64,000 nt of DNA from Athripsodes cinereus (Eukaryota > Arthropoda > Insecta > Trichoptera > Leptoceridae), in the NCBI GenBank assembly GCA_947579605.1, contig OX388320.1, positions 1,736,001 to 1,800,000 on the forward strand, given 5' to 3'. Under the pieces are notes generated by a model that saw only the letters and a program-made list of their open reading frames with translations, did not search any database and had not been told where the DNA came from. Position 1 is the stretch's first letter, and each line of letters starts with the position of its first letter. The position numbers and the translations under genes were made by a program. This document shows positions 35,213 through 45,515 of this stretch, piece after piece.

Positions 35213-35634
35213 TAATAAATAAAAAATGAGTATCAATTCAATAAAAATTATAGATAAAAGTATGGAGACTATCTGTTTGTAGAGTAAAATGAAAATTGGA
35301 GGTATAACATTTAATATACATTTTCACCTCATTGTACAAATAGAAACAAAATTTCAGTACAGGAGAAAGGTAAAAAGTAAATATTCATATAACGATATAA
35401 AATATATTTTGTACGAGATTCCCGATTCCTTTGTACACCACATACAACTTTACGCAGGCAAAATATTATGTAATGCTGGATAATCATAGCCCTCAGAGGT
35501 ATTGTTATATAATATAATATATAACATTATTCAAAAATGTTCTCATAAAATATTGCGTTATCCACATTCCTTCTATCTTCTACATGTGTCTTATTAAAGG
35601 TGTTATTAATATAATATGGAATGCTTTATAATCT

Positions 35635-36130
35635 ATACAAGTCCTGTAGGTATACAGTAACATGCCTCCCATACAGTACAAAACTAGGGCTTTATCTGAG
35701 GTTCCCAGGCTTAAAAAATATAATAACTCACGCGCAGTTAACAATCTGATTCGTTCCAAATATCGCACGCAGTCGCGTACTGTGTATGAGAGTGAATTCC
35801 ATTGGTCACTTAATGCGACGCCGATGAAACCAACAAACAGCACTAATTGCTATATTCATGCGAACCGTGCTCGGATTATTTTTTGTTTCACTGCACGCAT
35901 TGTTTCTTACTAGACTTATGTTTTTGTCCCACTCACGTTCCTCATTGCGCATTCGACCAATACTCGGGTACATTATGAAAATATGATGATACATTTGTAA
36001 GAGATACATGCGATATCGCAGAAATAAGAAATGAATAAAATCCCAGCATATTGCGATGTTCTGTAAATCACAGCGTATTGTTTGGACCGGCCCTTGTCTG
36101 ATCATGAGTTGAGCAACATTGAGCACAGTC
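35635..36130. other. GC-richer unassigned patch
   Basis: Less AT-rich than its surroundings and open on both strands for 80 to 106 codons (plus 35662-35913, minus 35806-36126). Neither frame shows a recognisable domain. It could be an old repeat or an isolated exon-like segment. Confidence 0.35.
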
Positions 36131-36224
36131 AGTTCTTAGAAAGTGTTTACCTTACATACCTATGTACTTTGTATTCTTTAAGGCCTCGTTTGCGCTTAGT
36201 ATAAATGGCTTCTTTATATCCAGC

Positions 36225-36502
36225 AGAAGTAAGGCTTTTTGGATGGAGAGGACACTATCTGCGACTACGGGGAGGAGCAGAGTGATTCTTACTTATTGTA
36301 ATTCCCGCTGATGCGAAATGCATGTATTATGAGTGACCAGATATGATGGCGAGTGTCAAGGCGATATTTATTTATTTATTTATTTTATTTAAGCAACAAT
36401 GAGTGACATGACAGTTATTAGATACCTTTGCGTCATTCAAAGTTCATAACGTCGCTGCATACTGGAGTGGTAAGGTCTAAAGTCCGGACCCGAAAAGTAA
36501 GT
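36225..36502 (+). mobile_element. LINE C-terminal end, split by a nested insertion
   Basis: Second copy of the 12.2-kb family (GGCTTTTTGGATGGAGAGGA to AAAGTCCGGACCCGAAAAG). It is split at 36366 by about 80 bp beginning with a TTTATTTATTTATTTATTTT run, itself the end of a minus-strand retroelement; the family sequence resumes at about 36449 with ACGTCGCTGCATACTGG. Confidence 0.75.
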
Positions 36503-36684
36503 ACCTTTATCAATTTATAATTGAGGATGGTTTGCTTAGGATGAAAAGCTTAGACACGCCACTGTCTAAAAGCAAATGTTCTTCTTAAAAGGAGCTTATT
36601 AATTTATCTATGTGCCATAATTATTGTATAATGTATGTTGCTAATGAAGTAACAATACTTTTTCATAATAAAAAATAGCTTGAA

Positions 36685-36852
36685 GGCATGTCTCGTGTAG
36701 TCCCAAACAATGAATAGGTCTTACACTATTTCCTGATTTTAGCTTTTGTTAGTGTCCTATAAAGTAACGTTAACGTAACGTAACGTAACAACGTTAACGT
36801 AAAACATCACATTAAAGAAATTTGTCAATTTCAATCCAGCAATGAGGTGACA
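36685..36852 (+). mobile_element. SINE-1 fragment expanded by a GTTAACGTAAC repeat
   Basis: Head piece (TCGTGTAGTCCCAAACAATG, TTAGTGTCCTATAAAG) and body piece (TCCAGCAATGAGGTG) are separated by a short GTAACGTTAACGTAACG array at 36764-36800 that the family lacks. Confidence 0.5.
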
Positions 36853-37399
36853 AAAAGGTTTGCATTTTGTCTTTACTCGAATATTTTTTCCTCACAATTT
36901 CATTTTAATAATAAAAATATAGAGAATCTCAACATGAGCTTAAAAAAAGAGATCCCCTTTTATTTATTTAGTTTATTATTTGACTTTCATAATATAATGT
37001 CATTAGAATATAAATATAAGATTAAGAATAATCTTTATCTAAAGGTTTTCATTGAAAACATAAATAACAGCAGAGAAGAGGTTCGTGTTTTCCATGTAAA
37101 CTTTTCTTGTGTATTTACTTTCGGTTTTTGTGTAGTTCTTTCAAGCGGAAAATTGTTAATATTATGATGACTGAGGAATGTAGTAATATAACTGACAAAT
37201 AATAGGTACCTATGTGTATTTATTATCTTTTTATTTGTTTATTATATTTTGATTAAGAAGCTTCAAAGTTTTATTTATATGTAGGTAAGTAAGTGCGTAA
37301 TATAAATAAACGAGTAGGTATCTATATTTTTAATATAAAATCAAATAAACTCAGACCATATTATCTTTTATTGAATGGTTATTTGAAGAATATTTTTGT

Positions 37400-37550
37400 A
37401 TAGAATTAAAATAGATTTCAAATAAAACACTGTATTTCTTTCACTATTATTAATGTTTGACTCAGAGGTCTACCCGAAAGGCCTCTGAGTCAAATATTGT
37501 TCATAGTGAAAGAAATACAGTGTTTTATTTGAAATCTATTTTAATTCTAT
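37400..37550. repeat. Palindromic PLE terminus dimer (family 3)
   Basis: Near-perfect inverted repeat: 37400-37468 is the reverse complement of 37482-37550. Each arm runs from a CCTCTGAGTC segment at the centre to CAGTGTTTTATTTGAAATC at the outside. The 13-bp centre (TCTACCCGAAAGG) is the 3' half of a hammerhead-like motif (ACCC, GAA, AGGCCT, C), so the inversion point lies at or beside the predicted cleavage site. Confidence 0.8.
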
Positions 37551-37661
37551 TAAAATGAACTTTCACTAAGTTGTTCCAAGTACTATACAATCATTATATT
37601 TTTGTATGTATCTAACACAGTTTCATCTTTAAAAAAAAAACACGCCAAAAAAGTTCAATAA

Positions 37662-37757
37662 AATATATTCCATTCCCTTACACCACATCCCAAGTGGAGT
37701 AGGCAGAGGAAACGGAATGTCATATATATCTGTACTTCCATACTTCTTTCGCTTCTA
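37662..37757 (-). mobile_element. RTE LINE tail scrap, GATA family
   Basis: CACATCCCAAGTGGAGTAGG, AAACGGAATGTCATATATAT and TTCTTTCGCTTC are the reverse complement of the end of the 53.8-kb element. Confidence 0.55.
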
Positions 37758-37784
37758 GAATATCATTTCAATCAAAATTAAAAA

Positions 37785-38055
37785 AAAAATCCTGCTAAAA
37801 TTCCTGCTAAGTCCCCATTACTAGTTTACCCTGTCTCACCTAATGTTATACCTACCAATGCCACTCCCCACTCTTCTATTGCAATCCCTGCACCCACCTC
37901 TCTCCCCCCTCTTTGACTACCTTCAATTTTTGTAGGTGACATTTTTATTGTTTCAGTACTCTTGAGAATGCCCATTGAAGTGGGCGAAAACGTTAGAGTT
38001 TGAATAAATGTGGTGAAAATTATAACAGTGTTTTGATTGTTTCATAAATATTAAA
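37785..38055 (+). mobile_element. PLE 3' fragment (family 2)
   Basis: Plus-strand relative of the 13.4-kb element. It encodes the C-terminal tail IPAKSPLLVYPVSPNVIP and a stop near 37916, then UTR, hammerhead-like motif (37958-37999), GAATAAATG and the terminal AACAGTGTTTTG. It is 5'-truncated within the last 50 codons or so. Confidence 0.8.
37958..37999 (+). ncRNA. Hammerhead-like motif with U3/A8 core (third copy)
   Basis: Identical in design to 13603-13644: ACTC/GAGT stem I, core TTGAGAA (37962-37968), GCCCA/TGGGC stem II, GAA, AACGTT stem III, and A before the cleavage point. Flanking sequence differs from the 13.6-kb copy, yet the module is unchanged. Confidence 0.65.
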
Positions 38056-38151
38056 AAAAAAAAAATTTTTTAAGAAGTAAGTATAGATTTAAAATTATAT
38101 TAAAAAAATATATCTCGGTATTTATTTTGTTAAACTCCGTATAAATATAAA

Positions 38152-38471
38152 ATCGATGGCTTAGAGCACAGATGCTGTAAGTGCAGTTTTTACCGAAAAT
38201 GAGTTATTATACGCATGCGAATCTATATCATCTGAAGTATGTTCCTTAGGAATATTATTGCAAAACTCTGTGTCATTGACGAGATATTTAATCTTTCTTT
38301 CTTTCTTTTTCCTCGAGGCAAGGCACCCGATACCGAGTGAATTATGTAAACGAGATATTTAAGAAAAACTAAATATAGTAAGTACTAAATGATATGGCAT
38401 CTCAAACTTTTAGTTCTAGTCTCAAAACTATGAAAACTGCACTTACAACATCTGTGCTCTAAGCCATCGAT
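38152..38471. mobile_element. MITE with 41-bp terminal inverted repeats
   Basis: A 320-bp unit whose left end (38152-38192, ATCGATGGCTTAGAGCACAG...) matches the reverse complement of the right end (38431-38471) with 2 mismatches. No ORF. A diverged relative lies at 58709-58963. I could not define a target-site duplication. Confidence 0.75.
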
Positions 38472-38937
38472 ATTATATTGCTTACGAAAAATATGATTCA
38501 CAGTTTAAAAATTAACTATGAATTGGGCATGCGACTTCGTTTTCTTATTGAAAATGGATAAATAAAATAAATGAAAAATATACATGGATATACGTTTTTG
38601 ATGAAATGAAATACACTGACGTCAATTAAGAGCTTATATTGCATTTATATTTATATATAACATAACTTTCCTCAAAAAAGTTCAAAGTACTAAAATTAGA
38701 TAGACCAAGGACAACCTCTACAAAATAATTCCTTGAGATTTTTATTCGTACGTATTTAAATTATTGTTTCTTACAAAAATATTTTTTTATGCTGCATTTA
38801 CCTTACTTGTTGCTATGGCTAAAATTTGCGATATTCGACTGTCCAGTTTTATAAGTCATTAAGTCGAAACGTTCGATAAAAAGTCTTATTTGTAATTTTG
38901 GTCTGCAAAATCAATCAATCTGGAAAAAAAAAATGTG

Positions 38938-39145
38938 TCTGGTGGAGTCGAAGGAAGAAGAAGCAGAGACCGAATACCGACAAGATGGTCAGATCATGTG
39001 AGAGATGCTGCAGGGGGTACAATGTATGAGGCGTTTAGGCAGGCGGAGGACAGGGCACGGTGGAGGAGCTTGTCGCTTGGTTGGGGTCATAGTGGTCACG
39101 ATCCTCAGCATTGAGGGACCGACTTAGAAGAAGAAGAATATTATG
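38938..39145 (+). mobile_element. RTE LINE tail with (GAA)n end
   Basis: Third member of the WSD family: GGTGGAGTCGAAGGAAGAAG, RWSDHVRDAAGGTMYEAF, SGHDPQH, stop, GGGACCGACTTAGAAGAAGAAGAA. Frames shift once. Confidence 0.78.
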
Positions 39146-39381
39146 CTTTGACTTTCACTTTCTGATTTACAAGAGAAAGTGAAATATACTAAATAATAAT
39201 CGCACTTTTTGAGGCATTATGTTGTCTTTGTTCCATTCAATAATTAAATAGTTCAAAATATCTATTAGTGGAATAGATTTTTTTTTTCTTTAACTCAATA
39301 ATTAAAATATATTCATTACCTAAATAATTAATTAAAAGAATATAGGTATATTATATTTATTTATTTTTTATAAAAAAGATA

Positions 39382-39542
39382 TATCTGGGTTTTGTTTGTT
39401 ATAAACCCAAAAACAACCTTATACACCTTTCACAGTAAGTTACTAAAAGCTTGTGTCATGAAATGGGAGTTTGCCGACACCTGGTATCGAACCACGGACC
39501 CCTTGTTCACGAGGCCGAGACTCTACCTCCAGGCTACCGACG
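39382..39542 (-). mobile_element. SINE-3, tRNA-derived
   Basis: Minus strand: TCGGTAGCCTGGAGGTAGAG (A-box-like), exact B box GGTTCGATACC (39483-39493 on the plus strand), body TGACACAAGCTTTTAGTAAC, TTACTGTGAAAGGTGTATAA, and a GGTTTATAAC end. Other copies at 17.1, 29.8 and 59.5 kb. Confidence 0.82.
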
Positions 39543-40349
39543 AACTCAAAAAATACTAATATACTTTCTATATCGTACCCACAGTTCTTTTTGCGCAATT
39601 AAATAATGTAAAAAATTCAGTGTGAGACAAATAATTATCCATGTTGAAAATTCTGTGATAAAAATGTATTAGTCTTATTTAAAAGTTGTAGATATTATAT
39701 CGCTAGCAAAACTATTTTTTTCTCGGAAGTGTGAAATTCAGCTTAGAACCATTATTCTGAACCATTATTCGAATGAAAATCTCTGTTTTATGTCTTAGGT
39801 ATAATATAATAATTATTTCAAAAGATTTTTTATATTCTTTTAAATCCGCAATAATAAATCATTTTGAGAAAGAAAACGAATGATTTCAAAATACCTAGAA
39901 ACCTTCTTCTACGTTTCAGGTCGGTCGTATAATAATACATACTTTTACCAAGATGAATAACATTTTCTCTCCGTTACATCCCTTAATCTACCACCCTTAT
40001 CCTATTTCCATTTATTCATCCACCCTCCAACATTTTTTCCACCCCCGTCAATATGCTAAAAAGTAATGATTTGTTTGTTTTCATTAAATTTTCAATTTCA
40101 GTTTTTTTTATTAATATTATTATTTATCAATGAAAAAGAGATACTGCAAACATTATATTCGTTTTCGTCAGTAGTATTTTTTTCTTGTTGGTTATAAAAA
40201 TATTTCTTATATCTCGAGACATTGCTATGACGCACTTAATAATTTGAGTGACTATCGACTTGTTAGTTTTTTATACAATCATGTTTTTGATAATTTAATT
40301 ATTTTCATAAATCAAATGTTTTTGTGTTAACACTTTGGAAATTCATTAT

Positions 40350-40559
40350 AATTAAAATGATTTTAAAAACACTGTATAATTTCCAAATTAAATTTATTCA
40401 CCTCAAACGTTTTCGCCAAGGCTTCTACTTGGCATCATCAGGAGGACTAATTAGTTAAAGTTCATATTTAGTGAGTATGTTTTCTATTACTAACTTATAC
40501 TAAGGGTGGGGGGAGTTTGAAGGTGGGGGAGAAAGGGCGGAGTTGAGGGTGTTTGATAA
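40350..40559 (-). repeat. PLE inverted arm, left
   Basis: Reverse complement of 41275-41485, with one base less in a G-run. It carries a full hammerhead motif and the distal coding tail in inverted orientation. The join to the PLE body lies at about 40560. Confidence 0.93.
40401..40445 (-). ncRNA. Hammerhead ribozyme, inverted copy
   Basis: Identical over all 45 nt to the copy at 41390-41434, on the opposite strand, as part of the left inverted arm. Confidence 0.8.
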
Positions 40560-40566
40560 AAGGGTA

Positions 40567-41340
40567 ATTCATGCGTCTTCCTGTCATCCAGTGTCACATA
40601 AAATGGCCGCATTTAACTCTATGATCCACAGAATGTTGAATATACCCTTAGATAAGGATGAATTCAACAAAGAACTGAATGTAATTAAAAGTATTGCCCG
40701 GAACAATGGATACGATATTCACATAATTGATAAAATTTTATGTAAAAAACAAAAACACATCATGTTTAAAAATTACATTTATGCTCCATATTGCAAGGAA
40801 AATAATAATAAACCGTGGAGAAAAGTTTTATATTTAGGTAAAATCTCGCATATAGTAAATAAACATGTAAATAAAAATATTATATGTGCATATTATACCA
40901 ATAATAACATAAGTAGATTACTTTTTAATCATAAGGATAGGGTAGATAATATAGATAATAGTGGGGTTTATTGTATTAGTTGTAAGGATTGTAATATGAT
41001 GTATATAGGCCAAACAAGTAGAGCAATTAAAACTCGCATTCAGGAACATAACAGGGCATTCAGGGGGTTATCCGGATACTCGGAGATTGCAGACCATTGT
41101 ATACAACATGATCATTCTATTGACATGCAAGGTACTAAGGTCTTGCAATCCGAGTCTAAGATTAGCAAATTAAATGCCTTGGAGATTCTTGAAATCCATA
41201 AAAACAAGAACAATTTGGTGAATATCCAAATACCATATGCATCTCCTTTGTTGATATACCCATCTCCTTCCCTCTTATCAAACACCCTCAACTCCGCCCT
41301 TTCTCCCCCACCTTCAAACTCCCCCCCACCCTTAGTATAA
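40567..41340 (+). pseudogene. PLE ORF remnant: RT C-terminal linker plus GIY-YIG endonuclease
   Basis: The open frame runs from about 40543, where a TTG lies inside the inverted arm, so there is no genuine start. PLE-like sequence begins at about 40567 (VIHASSCHPVSHKMAAFNSM), a conserved post-RT motif. The linker is followed by a GIY-YIG nuclease: GVY at frame residues 141-143, a CxxCxxC cluster at 144-150 (zinc-binding in this class), YIGQTSR at 154-160, an Arg/His-rich helix KTRIQEHNR at 163-171, and a likely catalytic Glu near 214 (NALEILE). The end is proline-rich and low-complexity and lies in the right inverted arm. The RT fingers and palm with the YxDD site are absent, so this copy cannot encode a complete polyprotein. 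The endonuclease domain itself looks intact. Confidence 0.88.
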
Positions 41341-41485
41341 GTTAGTAATAGAAAACATACTCACTAAATATGAACTTTAACTAATTAGTCCTCCTGATGA
41401 TGCCAAGTAGAAGCCTTGGCGAAAACGTTTGAGGTGAATAAATTTAATTTGGAAATTATACAGTGTTTTTAAAATCATTTTAATT
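41275..41485 (+). repeat. PLE inverted arm, right (3' terminus)
   Basis: Native 3' end of the element: C-terminal codons, UTR, hammerhead motif (41390-41434), a GTGAATAAA segment and terminal CAGTGTTTTT. Other PLE families in the window end in the same CAGTGTTTT module. Confidence 0.93.
41390..41434 (+). ncRNA. Hammerhead ribozyme (type I) in PLE 3' terminus
   Basis: All core elements can be placed. Stem I is CCTC (41390-41393) with GAGG (41431-41434). The core CTGATGA is at 41394-41400. Stem II is GCCAAG (41402-41407) with CTTGGC (41415-41420). GAA is at 41421-41423. A self-complementary stem III AACGTT (41424-41429) has no loop, and predicted cleavage is after T41430. There is one extra U between A9 and stem II. 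Type I hammerheads are documented in Penelope-like element terminal repeats; a loop-less stem III suggests the RNA may act as a dimer. Self-cleavage is untested. Confidence 0.82.
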
Positions 41486-41738
41486 AATTATTTTCTTTAA
41501 AAAAATATTTTCTGCCATCAATTTATTCGATAAAAATAAGTTATCTGATCAAAATTGACATCTGGAAATGCGTCCTTTTTGACACTGATAAATTTTATAC
41601 TTAGGTATATTTTATTGTTTTATTAATGAAATGATAATGTGCAGGGAACAGTTGTTAAGAGATGAATCTGGATTATTTATTTCCTGGTAGAAACAGGGTA
41701 AAATTCATCATCATCAATTTTTAAAAGTAATATTCCTA

Positions 41739-41859
41739 GGGAGTGGACCGGAATCCGGACAGTGGATGACCTGTTCAGAGCAGCACAGGACAGGGAGGTT
41801 TTCGCCGGAGTGATTGCCAACGTCGGGGGGACCTGACATGACACAGGAAGAAGAAGAAG
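41739..41859 (+). mobile_element. RTE LINE tail, 121 bp, (GAA)n end
   Basis: Insertion with a 10-bp duplication AATATTCCTA (41729-41738 and 41860-41869). Encodes REWTGIRTVDDLFRAAQDRE and FAGVIANVGGT, stop, and an AGGAAGAAGAAGAAG end. Confidence 0.88.
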
Positions 41860-42349
41860 AATATTCCTACATTTGTTGTACAAGGATATCATTATTATTT
41901 ATATATTTGTTTATATATATGAAAACACGTTGACAGTTCTGCAGAGGCAACTCTATATGATACCATTTTTTGTTTTAATGTAGAGTAGGTATATATTTTG
42001 TTTGAAAATAAAATGAAAAAAAGCCCCTAGTTTTATCTTTTACATTTTTAAATACAGAAATAAAGGTACTGAGTGACATTGTATTTTTTTTACTTTATAT
42101 AACATTGCTCACTGCTGTATAATTACAATTTTACTTGAAAGCATTACCTACGAATAAACGAGCTAATTAGTGATTCCGCTTGTTTTTCCAAGCAACATAA
42201 TATTATAATTATTTCCTTTTTCTCTTCCTGCTCACCAATAAGTCTTGCTTATTATCTGAATTCAAGTATTTTTGAAATATAAAAATTCAGAAAGCCTAAA
42301 TAAGATTTTTTTTATTAAAACACATAAGAGTTTTTGTAACTATTACTTA

Positions 42350-42408
42350 GTCGACCGGTGTGGCATAGAGGTAAAGTTCTTGCCTTCGAGTCACGAGATC
42401 TTAGGTAA
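42350..42408 (+). mobile_element. SINE-2 head only
   Basis: GTCGACCGGTGTGGCATAGA, CTTGCCTTCGAGTCACGAGA, and a diverged B box (GTAAGGTTCC). A-box-like GTGTGGCATAGAGG. Confidence 0.6.
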
Positions 42409-42431
42409 GGTTCCAAAACAAAATGAAAAAT

Positions 42432-42562
42432 TTGGATAAGTTGGAAGAGATCGCGCCTTTGCGGTAAACTCGCCCTCCGTATATTGATTGTATTTTAAAT
42501 AATTTGAATGTATACTTTTTATGTTAATGTTTGTCATCAGTGTACAGTAAAGAATGAATTAA
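42432..42562 (+). repeat. LINE 3' end, GCGAGTTTATCGC family, plus strand
   Basis: AAGTTGGAAGAGATCGCGCC, GCGGTAAACTCGCCCTCCGT, GTGTACAGTAAAGAATGAAT and an ATTAATTAATAA tail. Confidence 0.62.
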
Positions 42563-42924
42563 TTAATAAGAATGATATTTTTCAAATTGTTCTTGATCTG
42601 GGCATTACATGTATAATAATATGTCTTTACCGTATTGTATATAATATATGGGTATCATCGTATACATAATACAAGATTCATTTCTTATTTTAAGACTTAC
42701 TTGATGTGTGCAATTTGTTTATTTACATTGTCTTATTTTATATTATCTTCATTAATTTGAATATGACACATCAACTTTTTGTGCATGATCAAAAAAGAAG
42801 ACGTAATCAACAGAAGTTTGAAGGTATTCTGTGTATAGTATTGAACAAAAATGCTTCCTTGATGAACTTCACATAGTAATGGAAGTAAAAACGGTGTTCA
42901 ATACTGCGAACAGATTTCAATTTG

Positions 42925-43068
42925 ATTTATTTTATTCTTCATTGTAACTACATTGATAACATTATTTCCAATCGATACAAAGTATCATAAAAATATCAGT
43001 TATTCAATGTACACAGGGCGAGTTTATCGCTAGAATGCGATGTCTTCCAACCAACTCGGTCTATTGCC
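42925..43068 (-). repeat. LINE 3' end, GCGAGTTTATCGC family
   Basis: TTATTTTATTCTTCATTGTA, ACAGGGCGAGTTTATCGCTA, GATGTCTTCCAACCAACTCG. Close to the 11.6-kb copy. Confidence 0.62.
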
Positions 43069-43145
43069 GGTTTTTTGTAATTTTTGCCGTCTACTCTTCA
43101 AGAAAAACGGCATGATAAAATGTATGCAAGTTTTTCTATCTCAAA

Positions 43146-43232
43146 ATGAATAAAACAAATATTTTATTCTAAAATTTGATTTATTCACGAGAGAGACGTC
43201 TTTCGTCTCGTTAGGACATTGTTAATCTCTTT
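43146..43232 (-). repeat. GACGAAAGACGTC terminal module, copy 2
   Basis: Best-preserved copy: on the minus strand CTAACGAGACGAAAGACG, then TCTCTCTCGTGAATAAATC and an AT-rich tail. GAATAAATC follows at the position where PLE termini here carry GAATAAA. Confidence 0.45.
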
Positions 43233-43239
43233 CTCTCTA

Positions 43240-44065
43240 TATCTTTCTTTAACTTTTTCTTTATCATCCTTAAACATTCCATTCCATTCGTTATTTTGGG
43301 CCTTTTAAACTCGAAAAACTTTGATTCAATGAAATTTCTTTATTTATTTATTTATTGTATTGTTGTAATTTGATTATTTTGTCATTTGTAAAAAAAAAAA
43401 AACTATATAATTGCCTGACGATTCCAAGTCCCAAATCAATGGCCTACGGATGATAAGAAAGAATAAAGAATAAACTTTTTTGTATTTATTTCTCCTATAT
43501 TTAAAACATCTTTGACGCACCGATCCGGCAGATAGTGCAGAAGTCTGGCGACTTTTAGTCTTTTTGTCTAGCTGCCAGTTGAGTCATCGCTTCTCATGCC
43601 ATTTCTGGCGCTATGATGTCTTTTATACGAAGAGTGTGTTGTGAAAGAGGGATATCCAAACCACCACAACTTTTGTGGTAGAAAAACAGTTCCAAATACA
43701 TTTCAGATTTCTTTAAAATTATCTTTTTCTAAGCCAGACTTGAACAAAGATGATAAATAAATAAATGGAAACCGTATGTATGTATGTAAATAAAAATAGG
43801 AATATCACAAAGCTGCTTAAATGAAAGCCTTAAAAGGCCACAAGTACAATGTACATACATAGGTAGATATGAGGTACGTTTAGAGGCAACAGAAACAACA
43901 TGTTAAGTTCATCCCCTGAACAAAACGCAATTTAACCCACGGAGAATGAGCTTTCACATTAGGGTAAACATTACAACAACTGGCAGTTGTATCCATATTT
44001 ATATTCAACCATTCATTTTATTACAGATTTTTTTATTGGTATCCAGTGGATGTATGGTGGTGAAC
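43240..44065. other. Unassigned stretch
   Basis: Only the A-box-like scrap at about 43522 and a (TATG)3 run at 43776 were noted. Confidence 0.45.
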
Positions 44066-44071
44066 GAACGT

Positions 44072-44185
44072 AGCCATTAGTAATAAATATCACATCGTCC
44101 TCTCAGTGCTAAAAAAATTAAAGCGTTTAAGATTGGAGGCATATCTCATCGCTGAATTGAAGATAGTGAAATGTTTGAACAGTAT
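44072..44185 (-). mobile_element. SINE-1 fragment
   Basis: ACATCGTCCTCTCAGTGC and ATATCTCATCGCTGAATTGA match the middle of the family. Confidence 0.55.
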
Positions 44186-45354
44186 TTTCAGGTTTATAGA
44201 ATTTCAAAGAATAATTTGTAACAATTTAAAACTTATTCTGATTCTTTACTTACTGTACATTTTCAATTTTTTCTGTTGAACAAAACGGTAATTATTTTTA
44301 ATTTCATTAATATTCTACATTTGTCACCCACTCAGTATAAGGTCAAACGATGCGATTTCGTAGCTGCAAAGTTTTAAATTTCGTTTTTTTTTTCTTTTGT
44401 TATATATTGATAGTATATTAGTATATTATATAATTAAATTTGTTTTCACTAGGTATATCTCAATGTGTCATGTCTAGATGAAAGAAATTACTTGATAGTG
44501 ATAATCTTGCCACTGCATATCGTTTTACTATTTTAAATTTTGTATTGTTTTGTTGACATTGTTATGTAATCGCAACCTTAATGCAGAACTAGACTTAGTA
44601 GGAATTTTGGTCAAACTGAGTTAAGTATTAAGAAACAAGAAATGATAATAATAGACATGAGATAATTTAACGAATGAGAGTTATTAGATTCCTAAAATAA
44701 TAATGCTTGTCAAACATTTCTTTAGATTTTTTAAATATTTTTTATTTATTTCAAAAACAAATCTTAAATCTGCTACTTTAAAAAATTATCCAAGAAAAAC
44801 TTAGGCTAGTTCTGCATTAAGGTAAATGGCATTATAGAAAGATACCTATATATCGAATGGCCAATTATTATTAAGTTTACCTCACCCCGCGACGGATGAG
44901 CTTACACATTATAAATAATAATATAATTTCGTCCATCCCCCCACGCATTATTACGCACGTTCTACTACCACCACCTCCACCACTACTGCCTCGTGTGTAT
45001 TTATGAGAAATTCTTGACCCAAGGAAAACATAATTAATTTTCTTTTTTAACATACAAAAAGCTTCCGAAATATAATTCGAAAATAAGCTCTTCACTGCGG
45101 GTTATATTTCATATAATAATGTGGATTAAATAGTGTACATAGCTAAAAATGCATAACGGATTCTTCTTAAGACAATCAACCTACATATTTTTTTATCACT
45201 AAATTCACTAAACAAAATAATTCACTAATCAAGATTGCATATCTTTGTTATAGAAAATGCACCTACACTGTGAAAGATGTTACATTTGGTCGTTTTTTTT
45301 ATTAATTAAAATAGGATTGTTGTTCTTCATTTTTACAGATGGAGAAACCCGTTT

Positions 45355-45515
45355 TAGAAAATATGTAACATTAAAAGTCTTCAAATCAGCGATGAAGTAT
45401 GTATACCAGCCACAATAAAAGTCTTAATTTTTACGACACGAAGAGGATGACCTTGTGTTTATTGCATGATTGAATTAACCAGCTTATCCACTTTTGAGAA
45501 GTGTTGTTATATTGT
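45355..45515 (+). mobile_element. SINE-1 copy, 3' half
   Basis: TCAGCGATGAAGTATG, CGAAGAGGATGACCTTGTG and CTTATCCACTTTTGAGAAGT match the body and 3' end. Confidence 0.6.

Larger units (their letters stand above)
40350..41485 (+). mobile_element. 5'-truncated Penelope-like element with inverted termini
   Basis: A plus-strand Penelope-like retroelement lacking the reverse-transcriptase catalytic part. The body encodes the C-terminal RT-to-linker region and a GIY-YIG endonuclease, then a 3' terminal segment with a hammerhead ribozyme and the end motif CAGTGTTTTTAAAATC. The 5' side carries an inverted copy of the 3' end: 40350-40559 is the reverse complement of 41275-41485, including the ribozyme and the last codons of the ORF. 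The arms are almost identical, with one base of length difference in a G-run, so the copy is young or gene-converted. Inverted or tandem terminal repeats are a known trait of Penelope-like elements. Confidence 0.9.

Noticed and set aside
36847..37167. 106-codon frame
   Set aside because: Low-complexity AT-rich composition and no recognisable motif; it begins at the edge of a SINE-1 fragment.
40543..40566. Start of the PLE frame as a real initiation site
   Set aside because: The codon is TTG and lies in the inverted arm; the frame is only open by chance across the junction.
43385..43410. A-rich run as a retroelement insertion end
   Set aside because: No duplication or recognised family next to it; a homopolymer alone is not enough.
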